Source of the DNA: Nisaea denitrificans DSM 18348
GTDB lineage: Bacteria > Pseudomonadota > Alphaproteobacteria > Thalassobaculales > Thalassobaculaceae
NCBI RefSeq assembly: GCF_000426505.1
Contig: NZ_AUFM01000011.1
Coordinates: 682,001 to 746,000 of the forward strand
DNA length: 64,000 bases
Direction: 5' to 3'
Below the pieces are notes generated by a model that saw only the letters and a list, made by a program, of their open reading frames with translations, searched no databases and was not told where the DNA came from. Position numbers and translations under genes: made by a program. This document shows positions 9,539-20,838 of the stretch, in pieces (position 1 is the first letter of the stretch; each line of letters begins with the position of its first letter).

Positions 9539-10381
9539 ATGACTGCGAAGACCGTCTCTGTCGGATCCGTCAGTTTCGCGAACGACAAGCCCTTTGCGCT
9601 GATCGCCGGTCCCTGCGCCATGGAGAGCCGGGCGCATACGATGGAGATGGCTGAGGCGCTCACTGGCCTCTGTAATGAGCTCGGCATCGGCTTTGTCTAC
9701 AAATCCTCTTACGACAAGGCGAACCGGACCAGTGCGGGCTCCGATCGCGGTATCGGCATGGAAAAAGGCCTGCCGATCCTGGCCGAGGTGCGGGAGAAAT
9801 TCGGCTGCCCGGTGCTGACTGATGTGCATGAGCCATCCCATTGCGCCATTGCCGCCGAGCATGTCGATATCTTGCAGATCCCAGCTTTCCTGTGCCGTCA
9901 GACTGACTTGCTGCTGGCCGCCGCGGCGACAGGCAAGGCAGTGAATGTGAAGAAGGGCCAGTTTCTTGCGCCCTGGGACATGCCCAATGTCGCGGCGAAG
10001 GTCGCCAGCGCCGGTAACGAGAACATCCTGCTGACGGATCGCGGCACCAGCTTTGGCTACAACACGCTGGTCAGCGATATGCGCGGCCTGCCGACCATGG
10101 CCAAGACCGGTTATCCGATCATCTTCGACGCGACTCATTCGGTGCAACAGCCAGGCGGGCAGGGCGGTACGTCCGGCGGCCAGCGTGAATTCGTGCCCGT
10201 TTTGGCGCGGGCCGCGATTTCCCTCGGGATTGCGGGTGTTTTCATCGAGACCCATGAGGACCCGATGAGCGCGCCAAGCGACGGGCCGAACATGGTTCCC
10301 CTTGCGGAAATGCGTGCTCTGCTGGAAACTCTGAAGGCATTCGATACTCTCGCGAAAGCGAACCCCATCTCTCTCGAATAA
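9539..10381 (+). CDS. kdsA: 3-deoxy-8-phosphooctulonate synthase (KDO-8-P synthase)
   Basis: Condenses phosphoenolpyruvate and arabinose-5-phosphate to KDO-8-phosphate for the inner core of lipopolysaccharide. At 280 aa it is a normal family member, a TIM barrel. The signature runs [43 protein letters not shown] and [12 protein letters not shown]. The gene follows pyrG by 34 bases and is probably co-transcribed. Its presence shows an LPS-bearing Gram-negative cell. Confidence 0.96.
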   Translation: MTAKTVSVGSVSFANDKPFALIAGPCAMESRAHTMEMAEALTGLCNELGIGFVYKSSYDKANRTSAGSDRGIGMEKGLPILAEVREKFGCPVLTDVHEPSHCAIAAEHVDILQIPAFLCRQTDLLLAAAATGKAVNVKKGQFLAPWDMPNVAAKVASAGNENILLTDRGTSFGYNTLVSDMRGLPTMAKTGYPIIFDATHSVQQPGGQGGTSGGQREFVPVLARAAISLGIAGVFIETHEDPMSAPSDGPNMVPLAEMRALLETLKAFDTLAKANPISLE

Positions 10382-10397
10382 GCCTCAGGAGCGGAAA

Positions 10398-11801
10398 ATG
10401 CCGGTTTTCTCGGATGGTCTCGGACTTTCAGTCACAGCCTCTTCCGAAGAAGCCGCCGCGGCTTTCGGCAATACCGTCGACGGCTATGTCCGCTTTACCC
10501 GCGACACCGGAGACCGTCTGAAAGCAGCCCTCACGGCCGATCCGGACATGCCTCTCGCACATGTGACCAAGGGCTATTTCATGAAGCTCTTCGGGACCAA
10601 GGCGATGGCGTTGCGGGCGGACAAGGCGCTCGGTACCGCGAAAGACCTCTCTTCCACGATTGCCATCACCGACCGGGAGCAGGGCCACCTTACCGCCCTG
10701 GATGCCTGGTGTGCCGGCAATATCGACGGCGCGGCTGACGCCTGGGAAGGTGTCCTGCTCGATCACCCGACGGACATCCTCGCCCTCAGGCTCGCTCACT
10801 TCGCGCATTTCTATGCCGGAGACGGCACCAAAATGCGGGACAGCGTTGCCCGGGTCTTGCCGTCCTGGGATAAATCACAGCCGCTCTACGGCAACCTGAT
10901 CGGCATGTACGGCTTCGGTCTCGAAGAGTCCGGCGATTACCGCCGTGGCGAGAGGATGGCCCGCGAAGCTGTCGATATCGACCCCAAGGATGCCTGGAGC
11001 GTCCATGCCGTCGCTCATGTGATGGAAATGGAAGGCCGGCACCGGGAAGGGATCGACTGGATCCAGGGGCTGGAGCCGCACTGGAGTTCCGTCCACAATT
11101 TCCGCTTCCATGTCTGGTGGCACCGCACGCTGTTCCACCTCGAGCGGTATGAATTCGACACCGTGCTGGAGCTCTATGACAGCCAGGTCGCGAGCGACCT
11201 TGAGGCAGACCAGTATCTCGACGTGGTGAACGCGGCGGCTCTGCTCTGGCGCCTGGAGCTTTACGGCATCAAGGTCGGGCCGGAGCGCTGGTCCGCGCTG
11301 GGGGAGCTCGCCAAAAACCACCTGGATGACCACGAGTTGGTTTTCGTCAGCCTGCATTACCTGATGGCACTTCTCGGCGCTGGCCGGATGGAAGAGGCGG
11401 GTGAGTTGGTCGAAAAGCTGCGCGCCTACGCGGACGGGGAAGGCACCCGCGACGAGACCCAGGCGAAGGTCACGAAAAAGGTCGGCCTCGCCCTGGCCGA
11501 CGCCATGACCGCCATCCGCACAGGCAACCCGTCCCGCGCCGTCTCGCTGATCTGGCCGGTGCGCTACGACATCCGCCTGATCGGCGGCAGCCACGCCCAG
11601 CGTGATGTATTCGAGGAAATGCTCGTCGATGCCAGCCTGAAGGGCAACGATCCCCGGATCGCCCGCGCCCTGCTTGCCGAACGCACCACACGCAAGCCGA
11701 ACAGCGCCTGGAGCTGGCAACGCTATGGGGACGCGCTGGGGGATGCTCCCGAGGCGACGGGCGCCAAGGCCCGCGCGGACGAGCTGCTCGCACAAGCCTG
11801 A
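10398..11801 (+). CDS. Tetratricopeptide repeat protein (TPR38-like)
   Basis: A 467-residue all-helical soluble protein without signal peptide. Repeated helix pairs of TPR type run through it, for example around residues 150-200 (GFGLEESGDYRRGERMAREAV) and WSVHAVAHVMEMEGRHREGI. The arrangement matches the tetratricopeptide repeat protein 38 family of bacteria and animals, whose biochemical role is not established. It starts 16 bases after kdsA behind a CAGGAG ribosome binding site and may be co-transcribed. Probably a protein-binding scaffold. Confidence 0.75.
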   Translation: MPVFSDGLGLSVTASSEEAAAAFGNTVDGYVRFTRDTGDRLKAALTADPDMPLAHVTKGYFMKLFGTKAMALRADKALGTAKDLSSTIAITDREQGHLTALDAWCAGNIDGAADAWEGVLLDHPTDILALRLAHFAHFYAGDGTKMRDSVARVLPSWDKSQPLYGNLIGMYGFGLEESGDYRRGERMAREAVDIDPKDAWSVHAVAHVMEMEGRHREGIDWIQGLEPHWSSVHNFRFHVWWHRTLFHLERYEFDTVLELYDSQVASDLEADQYLDVVNAAALLWRLELYGIKVGPERWSALGELAKNHLDDHELVFVSLHYLMALLGAGRMEEAGELVEKLRAYADGEGTRDETQAKVTKKVGLALADAMTAIRTGNPSRAVSLIWPVRYDIRLIGGSHAQRDVFEEMLVDASLKGNDPRIARALLAERTTRKPNSAWSWQRYGDALGDAPEATGAKARADELLAQA

Positions 11802-11824
11802 CGACAGTCACTTTTCTGGATCGT

Positions 11825-11906
11825 TATCCCTAACCCCGATCCGGGATCCGCGGATCATAGGGCGGCGCGCGCCATCCCATGGATCCCGATTTTCATCGGG
11901 ATGACG
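11825..11906. repeat. Intergenic palindromic repeat
   Basis: The gap between the TPR gene and the acetyltransferase gene contains a perfect hairpin: ATCCCGAT (11883-11890), loop TTTC, ATCGGGAT (11895-11902), flanked by CATGG and GACG. Just upstream lies a second GATC-rich part (GATCCGGGATCCGCGGATC, 11838-11856). The core, written on the other strand as CGTCATCCCGAT and onward, resembles dispersed intergenic palindromes common in alphaproteobacterial genomes. Only one copy lies in this window, so repetition in the genome is inferred. Confidence 0.5.
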
Positions 11907-11922
11907 AATTGAGGGGGAAAGA

Positions 11923-12471
11923 ATGGAAGCCACTAATTTACTCCCAACAGAAATCGAAACAGAGCGGCTGACGTTGCGAAAGCCGCGTCTTGAGCATGCA
12001 GAAGAGATTTTTGCGACCTATTCTGCCGATCCGGAAGTCACGACGTTTCTAACTTGGAAGGCGCATGATAATCCCCGGCAGACACGGGACTATTTGAGTG
12101 CGTGTCTTGCAGAATGGTCATCAGGTACGGGTTACCCCTACGTTATTACACTTAAAGCGAAGCGGGATGCTCCCATCGGAATGATCCATGCGCGGATGAA
12201 CAACCACGGTGCGAACATGGGGTATGTTCTTGCCAGGAGTTTCTGGAACATGGGGTACATGACAGAAGCTCTGATCTGTCTCTCCGATCTATTGTTATCG
12301 AAAGAGGGTGTCTTCAGGGTGTCATCCTTTTGTGACGTCGATAATGCGGCATCCGCATGCGTCATGGAAAAAAGCGGTATGCTATTTGAGGGGATATTGA
12401 AGCGTTACTCACCGTTAGCGAATAACGCTTCGGAGCCGAGAGACTGCCGGATGTACGCCAGAACCAGATAG
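11923..12471 (+). CDS. GNAT family N-acetyltransferase (RimJ/RimL-like)
   Basis: Acetyl-CoA dependent acetyltransferase, 182 aa. It has the RimJ/RimL-type start (TEIETERLTLRKPR), a central strand with PIGMIHARM, the helix following a degenerate acetyl-CoA loop (ARSFWNMGYMTEAL) and the late motif DVDNAASACVMEKSGM. The substrate is unknown; relatives acetylate ribosomal proteins, antibiotics or small amines. The gene is clearly less G+C-rich than its neighbours and sits directly after a palindromic repeat, suggesting acquisition by transfer. The start ATG follows GAGGGGGAAAGA. Confidence 0.82.
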   Translation: MEATNLLPTEIETERLTLRKPRLEHAEEIFATYSADPEVTTFLTWKAHDNPRQTRDYLSACLAEWSSGTGYPYVITLKAKRDAPIGMIHARMNNHGANMGYVLARSFWNMGYMTEALICLSDLLLSKEGVFRVSSFCDVDNAASACVMEKSGMLFEGILKRYSPLANNASEPRDCRMYARTR

Positions 12472-12569
12472 AAACGGCTCGCTGGCATATTGTCCGGGCG
12501 GCGGTTCTCTGAAAGTCGCTCTTTGCGAGCCTTCAAACTGCACCGCCGGGCCTTAAGCGCCGTAACTCC

Positions 12570-14493
<1,924 letters not shown>

Positions 14494-14516
14494 TAATTTC
14501 CGCGTGACAATTCAAT

Positions 14517-14553
14517 CCGGGGGCGACTTGATCGCCTCCGGGTGAGTCCTTTT
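14517..14553 (+). terminator. Rho-independent terminator after eno
   Basis: Downstream of the enolase stop, CCGGGGGCGA (14517-14526) pairs with TCGCCTCCGG (14532-14541) with one G-U pair and a five-base loop, followed by a short T run (TTTT near 14549-14552). The strong stem makes a terminator or mRNA-end structure likely. Confidence 0.6.
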
Positions 14554-14572
14554 GGCAACATGTTGTTCTGAT

Positions 14573-14598
14573 TGAGAACCTTAAATCGCAGGTTCTCA
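14573..14598. promoter_or_regulatory. Inverted repeat in front of ftsB
   Basis: TGAGAACC (14573-14580) and GGTTCTCA (14591-14598) form a perfect eight-base inverted repeat with a ten-base spacer, between the enolase terminator and the ftsB start. Spacing and position suit an operator for a dimeric regulator. The regulator is unknown. Confidence 0.35.
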
Positions 14599-14659
14599 TT
14601 ACGTTCACGTTGACCGTCCGATTCGCGAGTGATTCACTCTGGATCATTGGAGACAGGTC

Positions 14660-15076
14660 ATGACCCTCGCATTCGAGATCAAGCGGCGCGCACGGCATGT
14701 GGTTGGCCCGGTAATCGGCTGCCTGCTCCTTGGCTATTTCGTTTTCCATTCCGTTGAGGGCGATCGCGGTATCCATGCCTGGCGTGCGCTCGACAGTAAG
14801 ATTGAGGTCGCGGAAGCGAAGCTCGCTGTGCTGAAAGGCAAGCGCGAGGCGCTGGAAAAGAAGGTCGCCATGCTGCATCCGGACAGCATTGATCAGGACC
14901 TGCTGACAGAGCAGGCGCGCAGGGTGTTGAACTACCTCGATCAGGACGATTTCGTGATTTCCGGAATGTCGGCCACCGGGGCTCCAAAATCAATTGGTGC
15001 AATGCAGCAAACCATTGATGCAGCGCAGCAATTTCCGAAAGTGCGCGCAATTTCAACGGCTTCCGACGCTAATTAA
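14660..15076 (+). CDS. ftsB: Septum formation initiator FtsB/DivIC family protein
   Basis: Cell-division protein that joins FtsL and FtsQ in the divisome. At 138 aa it shows the family plan: a short cytoplasmic start, one membrane helix (about residues 15-33, VVGPVIGCLLLGYFVFHSV), then a coiled coil (SKIEVAEAKLAVLKGKREALEKKVAML) and a C-terminal part with DLLTEQARRVLNY. The segment from eno through ftsB to pdhA is a typical alphaproteobacterial arrangement. The start ATG follows TTGGAGACAGGTC. Confidence 0.88.
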   Translation: MTLAFEIKRRARHVVGPVIGCLLLGYFVFHSVEGDRGIHAWRALDSKIEVAEAKLAVLKGKREALEKKVAMLHPDSIDQDLLTEQARRVLNYLDQDDFVISGMSATGAPKSIGAMQQTIDAAQQFPKVRAISTASDAN

Positions 15077-15108
15077 CCACAAACTGGTTAAATATAGGAT
15101 ATCTGTTT

Positions 15109-15137
15109 ATTTTCAATAAGTTAACTCTATTGAAAAT
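15109..15137. promoter_or_regulatory. AT-rich palindrome upstream of pdhA, candidate operator
   Basis: ATTTTCAATA (15109-15118) and TATTGAAAAT (15128-15137) form a perfect ten-base inverted repeat around a nine-base centre that itself contains the palindrome GTTAAC (15120-15125). A second short repeat TTAACC/GGTTAA lies just upstream (about 15073-15091). The block is strikingly A+T-rich in a G+C-rich genome and ends 86 bases before the pdhA start, where the promoter of the pyruvate dehydrogenase operon is expected. No long T run follows, so an operator is more likely than a terminator. Confidence 0.5.
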
Positions 15138-15222
15138 CTAGGTAAATTGCATTACTTCTCTTTCTGTATTTTATGAGGTGTCAGTGTTCACCGACGCCTT
15201 GCTCCGCTCGAAAGGGAGAGAG

Positions 15223-16266
15223 ATGGCTCAAGCGAAGTCAGCTGCCGGCGCAGGCCGCAGCACACCCACACGGACTCGTAAATCCCGAGCTGCCAAGCCA
15301 CCCAAGAACAATGCTGCGGAACTGCTGCCGTTTTATCGCGACATGCTGCTGATCCGCCGGTTCGAGGAAAAGGCGGGGCAGATGTACGGGATGGGGCTCA
15401 TCGGCGGCTTCTGCCATCTCTATATTGGCCAGGAAGCTGTTGTTGTCGGTATGCAATCCGCCATCGGCAAGGGTGACAAGGTGCTGACAAGCTATCGTGA
15501 CCACGGGCACATGCTGGCCTGCGGCATGGATGCGCGCGGCGTCATGGCCGAGCTTACCGGCCGGATTGGAGGGTATTCCAAGGGCAAGGGCGGCTCGATG
15601 CACATGTTCAGCCGTGAGAAGGACTTTTACGGCGGCCATGGCATCGTCGGGGCGCAGGTGCCAATCGGAGCGGGTCTCGCCTTCGCAAACAAATATAACG
15701 GCACAGACCAGGTCAGCCTGACCTATCTCGGCGATGGCGCTTTGAACCAGGGCCAGGTCTACGAGACCTTCAATATGGCCGCGCTCTGGAAGCTGCCGGT
15801 TATCTTCATTATCGAGAACAACAAATACGCCATGGGTACATCGGTGACCCGGGCGGCAGCCGGTGTTTCGCTCTATCAGCGCGGCGCGGCCTACGGCATT
15901 CCGGGTGCGGAAGTGGACGGCATGGACGTTGTCGCCGTGCAGGAAGCGGCGGAGAAGGCTGTCAAGCACTGCCGTTCTGGCAAGGGTCCGTACATCCTCG
16001 AAATGAAGACCTATCGCTATCGCGGCCATTCCATGTCCGATCCGGCGAAATACCGGACCAAGGACGAGGTCAACAAGATGCGTCAGGAGCACGATCCGAT
16101 CGATCAGTTGCGGGCAACGCTGCTGGAAATAGGGGTCGCGGAAGAAGAGCTGAAAGGCATTGACCGCGAAATCAAGGCGATCGTCACCGACGCCGCCGAT
16201 TTTGCCCAGTCGAGCCCGGAGCCGGATCCTTCCGAACTCTTCACGGACATCCTGGTCGAAGCCTGA
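15223..16266 (+). CDS. pdhA: Pyruvate dehydrogenase E1 component, alpha subunit
   Basis: With PdhB it forms the thiamine-diphosphate enzyme that decarboxylates pyruvate and loads acetyl onto lipoyl groups. It is 347 aa from the ATG at 15223, which follows the strong site AAAGGGAGAGAG; the GTG at 15178 is less likely. A basic Ala/Lys/Arg tail (about 30 residues) precedes the catalytic domain. The thiamine-binding motif starts with GDGALNQGQVYE (about residue 170) and ends in IIENN. YRGHSMSDPAKYR near the C-terminus is the conserved loop. It is the first gene of pdhABC. Confidence 0.96.
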   Translation: MAQAKSAAGAGRSTPTRTRKSRAAKPPKNNAAELLPFYRDMLLIRRFEEKAGQMYGMGLIGGFCHLYIGQEAVVVGMQSAIGKGDKVLTSYRDHGHMLACGMDARGVMAELTGRIGGYSKGKGGSMHMFSREKDFYGGHGIVGAQVPIGAGLAFANKYNGTDQVSLTYLGDGALNQGQVYETFNMAALWKLPVIFIIENNKYAMGTSVTRAAAGVSLYQRGAAYGIPGAEVDGMDVVAVQEAAEKAVKHCRSGKGPYILEMKTYRYRGHSMSDPAKYRTKDEVNKMRQEHDPIDQLRATLLEIGVAEEELKGIDREIKAIVTDAADFAQSSPEPDPSELFTDILVEA

Positions 16267-16281
16267 GTAAGCGCGCGCTGC

Positions 16282-16301
16282 CCGCGCAGGGTTCTGCGCG
16301 G
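16282..16301 (+). other. Hairpin between pdhA and pdhB
   Basis: CCGCGCAG (16282-16289) pairs perfectly with CTGCGCGG (16294-16301) around the loop GGTT. It lies in the 55-base gap between pdhA and pdhB, just before the pdhB ribosome binding site GGGAGGAAAA. There is no T run, so it may be an mRNA processing or stability element rather than a terminator. Confidence 0.45.
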
Positions 16302-16321
16302 CGCCGCGGGAGGAAAAGCGA

Positions 16322-17704
16322 ATGAGCGTACAAATCCTGATGCCGGCCCTGTCGCCGACCATGACCGAGGGAAAGCTTGCCACCTGGATGGTCAAGGAAG
16401 GGGATAGCGTTGCCGCTGGTGACGTGATTGCCGAAATCGAAACCGACAAGGCGACCATGGAAGTGGAAGCCGTGGACGAAGGCGTCATCGGCAAGATCCT
16501 GGTTGCCGCCGGGACCGATGCCGTGGCGGTGAACACACCGATTGCCGTGTTGCTGGAAGAGGGCGAAGACGCAAGCGCCGTCGACAGCGCGCCCGCCGCG
16601 CCGGCGCCGGCTCCTGCCGCCGCCGAAGCACCCGCCGCCGAGCCTGCCCCCGCAGCTGCAGCACCGGTTGCTCCCGTCGCTGTGGTGCCGGCAAGCGACG
16701 AAGACAAATATTTCGACGAAGTGAAGACCCAGACCATCCGCGAGGCATTGCGCGATGCCATGGCCGAGGAAATGCGTAGTGACGACAAGGTTTTCGTCAT
16801 GGGCGAAGAGGTCGCGGAATATCAGGGTGCCTACAAGGTGACCCAGGGCCTGCTACAGGAATTCGGTGACAAGCGGGTGATCGACACACCGATCACCGAG
16901 CATGGTTTTGCGGGGCTTGCCGTCGGTGCGGCCTTTGGCGGCCTGAAGCCTGTTGTCGAGTTCATGACATTCAACTTCGCCATGCAGGCCATCGACCACA
17001 TCATCAACTCGGCAGCGAAGACGCGCTACATGTCCGGCGGCCAGATGGGGTGCCACATGGTGTTCCGCGGCCCGAACGGCGCCGCCGCACGTGTTGGCGC
17101 GCAGCACTCCCAGTGCTATGCCAGCTGGTACGCGCATTGCCCGGGCCTGAAAGTGGTCTCTCCCTATTCGGCGGCTGACGCCAAAGGGCTTCTGAAATCC
17201 GCCATCCGCGACCCGAACCCGGTGATCTTCCTTGAGAATGAAGTGCTCTACGGCCAGTCCTTCGACGTGCCGGTGAGCGAGGATTTCACGGTTCCGATCG
17301 GCAAGGCCAAGATCGTCCGCGAAGGCACGGACGTGACCATCACGGCCTTCTCCATCATGGTCGGCAAGGCACTGCAGGCTGCCGAGAAGCTGGCGGAGCA
17401 GGGCATCAGCGCCGAGGTCATCGACCTGCGCACCATTCGCCCGCTCGATACAGCAACAATTGTCGCTTCGGTGCAGAGGACCAACCGTCTCGTGACCTGC
17501 GAGGAAGGCTGGGCTGCTTGTGGCATTGGTGCCGAGATTGCCGCGCAGGTGATGGATCAGGCTTTTGATCATCTCGATGCACCGGTAGCGCGTGTCGCGG
17601 GTGAAGATGTTCCGATGCCGTACGCGGCCAATCTTGAACAACTGGCTCTGCCGCAGGTGGAGAACATCGTCGAGGCGGTAAAATCCGTCTGTTATCGCGG
17701 TTAA
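16322..17704 (+). CDS. pdhB: Pyruvate dehydrogenase E1 component, beta subunit, with N-terminal lipoyl domain
   Basis: Beta chain of the E1 enzyme, 460 aa. Unusually compared with most bacteria but typically for alphaproteobacteria, it begins with a full lipoyl domain (residues 1-80) whose modified lysine is Lys43 in [10 protein letters not shown] flexible Ala/Pro linker (about 82-125) follows, then the thiamine pyrimidine-binding domain ([25 protein letters not shown]) and the C-terminal transketolase domain ([12 protein letters not shown]). The first 70 residues closely match those of PdhC, pointing to domain duplication. It lies between pdhA and pdhC. Confidence 0.96.
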   Translation: MSVQILMPALSPTMTEGKLATWMVKEGDSVAAGDVIAEIETDKATMEVEAVDEGVIGKILVAAGTDAVAVNTPIAVLLEEGEDASAVDSAPAAPAPAPAAAEAPAAEPAPAAAAPVAPVAVVPASDEDKYFDEVKTQTIREALRDAMAEEMRSDDKVFVMGEEVAEYQGAYKVTQGLLQEFGDKRVIDTPITEHGFAGLAVGAAFGGLKPVVEFMTFNFAMQAIDHIINSAAKTRYMSGGQMGCHMVFRGPNGAAARVGAQHSQCYASWYAHCPGLKVVSPYSAADAKGLLKSAIRDPNPVIFLENEVLYGQSFDVPVSEDFTVPIGKAKIVREGTDVTITAFSIMVGKALQAAEKLAEQGISAEVIDLRTIRPLDTATIVASVQRTNRLVTCEEGWAACGIGAEIAAQVMDQAFDHLDAPVARVAGEDVPMPYAANLEQLALPQVENIVEAVKSVCYRG

Positions 17705-17716
17705 GGGAGAGACGAA

Positions 17717-19030
17717 ATGGCCATATCCGTTCTGATGCCAGCCCTGTCGCCGACAATGACAGAGGGCAAGCTTGCCACCTGGCTGGTGGCCGAGGGCGAC
17801 AAGATTTCCGCCGGTGACGTGATCGCTGAGATCGAAACCGACAAGGCAACCATGGAAGTCGAGGCTGTCGACGAAGGCGTTCTCGGCAAAATCATCGTTG
17901 CCGCCGGCACCGACAACGTTGCGGTCAACGCTCCTATCGCCGTGATCCTTGAAGAGGGTGAAGACGCGGGCAACGTCGATATGGACGCCGTCGCCGGTAG
18001 CGGCGGTCCCGCTCCGAAAGCGGAAGCCAAGCCCGAACCGGCTCCAGCTCCGACCGCAGCGGCTCCGGCGCCCGCCGCTCCGGCACCGAAACCCGCTCCG
18101 GCCCCTGCTGCTGCCGCGTCCGGTGACCGTGTCTTCGCCAGCCCGCTGGCCCGCCGTATGGCAGAGCAGGCCGGGCTCGACCTTGGTCAGATCGCGGGCT
18201 CTGGCCCGAATGGCCGGATCGTGAAGCACGATATCGAGGAGGCCATCGCAGGTGGGATCGGCAAGGCTGCTCCGGCAGCTGTTGCGGCCGCGCCGGCTCC
18301 GGCACCGTCTATCGGTTCCGCTCCGAGCCCGGACGTTCCGGGGCTGCCGGCCTTCGACGAAATTCCGAACACCAACATGCGCAAGGTCATCGCCAAGCGC
18401 CTGACCGAGTCCAAGCAGTTCGCCCCGCACTTCTATCTGACTGTCGATTGCGAGATCGATGCTCTGTTGAACGTGCGCAAGGAACTCAACGCCAAGCTCG
18501 ACGGCGAAAAGGTCTCGGTGAACGACCTAGTCATCAAGGCGTCCGCGCAGGCTCTGAAGAAAGTACCGGCTGCCAATGCGAGCTGGACCGACGAGGCGAT
18601 CCGGATCTTCAAGTCTGTCGATATTTCGGTCGCAGTTGCTATCGAGGGCGGTCTGATCACCCCGGTTATCCGAGATGCGCAGAACAAGGGTGCACTCGAT
18701 ATTGCCCGGGAAATGAAGGACCTCGCGTCCCGTGCCCGTGACGGCAAGCTGATGCCCGAGGAATACCAGGGCGGCACCTTCTCGATTTCCAATCTCGGCA
18801 TGTTCGGGATCAAGGATTTCTGTGCCGTGATCAACCCGCCACAAGGCGCGATCCTGGCCATCGGTGCCGGAGAACAGCGTCCGGTCGTCAAGGACGGCGC
18901 GCTGGCCGTTGCCACGGTCATGAGCTGTACGCTCTCGGTCGACCACCGGGTTGTCGACGGTGCGGTCGGGGCCGAGTTCCTGGCCGCCTTCAAGAAGCTG
19001 ATCGAAGATCCGCTGACCATGCTGCTCTGA
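17717..19030 (+). CDS. pdhC: Dihydrolipoyllysine acetyltransferase (E2 of pyruvate dehydrogenase)
   Basis: Core subunit that passes acetyl from lipoyl to CoA. Order of domains in its 437 aa: one lipoyl domain (residues 1-80, Lys43 in ETDKATMEV), an Ala/Pro linker, the peripheral subunit-binding domain (about 137-176, [16 protein letters not shown]), a second linker, and the catalytic domain with the active-site [11 protein letters not shown] (His near residue 410). It starts 12 bases after pdhB behind AAGGGAGAGACGAA, so translation is closely linked. Confidence 0.97.
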   Translation: MAISVLMPALSPTMTEGKLATWLVAEGDKISAGDVIAEIETDKATMEVEAVDEGVLGKIIVAAGTDNVAVNAPIAVILEEGEDAGNVDMDAVAGSGGPAPKAEAKPEPAPAPTAAAPAPAAPAPKPAPAPAAAASGDRVFASPLARRMAEQAGLDLGQIAGSGPNGRIVKHDIEEAIAGGIGKAAPAAVAAAPAPAPSIGSAPSPDVPGLPAFDEIPNTNMRKVIAKRLTESKQFAPHFYLTVDCEIDALLNVRKELNAKLDGEKVSVNDLVIKASAQALKKVPAANASWTDEAIRIFKSVDISVAVAIEGGLITPVIRDAQNKGALDIAREMKDLASRARDGKLMPEEYQGGTFSISNLGMFGIKDFCAVINPPQGAILAIGAGEQRPVVKDGALAVATVMSCTLSVDHRVVDGAVGAEFLAAFKKLIEDPLTMLL

Positions 19031-19035
19031 GGACT

Positions 19036-19056
19036 CGGGCGGCGGATAGCCGCCCG
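19036..19056 (+). other. Hairpin between pdhC and lpdA
   Basis: CGGGCGGC (19036-19043) and GCCGCCCG (19049-19056) pair perfectly around the loop GGATA, six bases after the pdhC stop codon. The stem is very G+C-rich but is followed by TTCC rather than a T run. It could partly terminate transcription or protect the 3' end of the pdhABC message, setting lower expression of lpdA. Confidence 0.5.
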
Positions 19057-19129
19057 TTCCATCTCAGGCGTTTCCAATATCCGGAGCCGGACAGGTCCAA
19101 GGGGCACCGGCTTCGATCCGGAGGAAGTT

Positions 19130-20527
<1,398 letters not shown>

Positions 20528-20574
20528 AATGATTGCGGCCGCGTATCGGTCTTGCACAATGCGGGTATGACTTG

Positions 20575-20838
20575 ATGGATCTGGATCTGAAACGGATCAA
20601 GTCACTGGAAGGCGTAACGGCTATTCTGGTGCGGAGCAGTGCGGAAAACGAGGGTGATATTTCGCAGGAGCTTGTCATCAAGGTAAACTTTCCGCTCGAC
20701 GGTCCGGACAGCGGAAAGCACCGGAAGAAGGCGGACGCGGTCATCGAGATCGCCGAAGAGGTCATCTCCGCTGACGACTATTTCGACCGCGTCACGATCG
20801 AGCAGGTGCTCTGGTCGCGGGAAAGAGAGCTGCAATGA
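20575..20838 (+). CDS. Small conserved hypothetical protein, 87 aa
   Basis: I cannot assign a family. The ATG at 20575 ([19 protein letters not shown]) gives an acidic soluble protein with alternating strand and helix character ([40 protein letters not shown]). Its stop overlaps the lipA start codon by four bases (ATGA), so the genes are translationally coupled; this and neighbour-like codon use argue for a real gene. An upstream in-frame start at 20533 is possible. Location between lpdA and lipA suggests a link to lipoate or 2-oxoacid metabolism, but no activity can be inferred. Confidence 0.6.
   Translation: MDLDLKRIKSLEGVTAILVRSSAENEGDISQELVIKVNFPLDGPDSGKHRKKADAVIEIAEEVISADDYFDRVTIEQVLWSRERELQ

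Noticed and set aside
12472-12569. Terminator hairpin between the acetyltransferase and cupin genes
   Set aside because: Only a weak, short pairing can be drawn and no T run follows.
15238-18430. Two very long open frames on the minus strand (about 520 and 525 codons) opposite pdhA, pdhB and pdhC
   Set aside because: They lie entirely opposite well-supported pyruvate dehydrogenase genes, have no family resemblance and low-complexity composition, and arise from codon bias in G+C-rich DNA.
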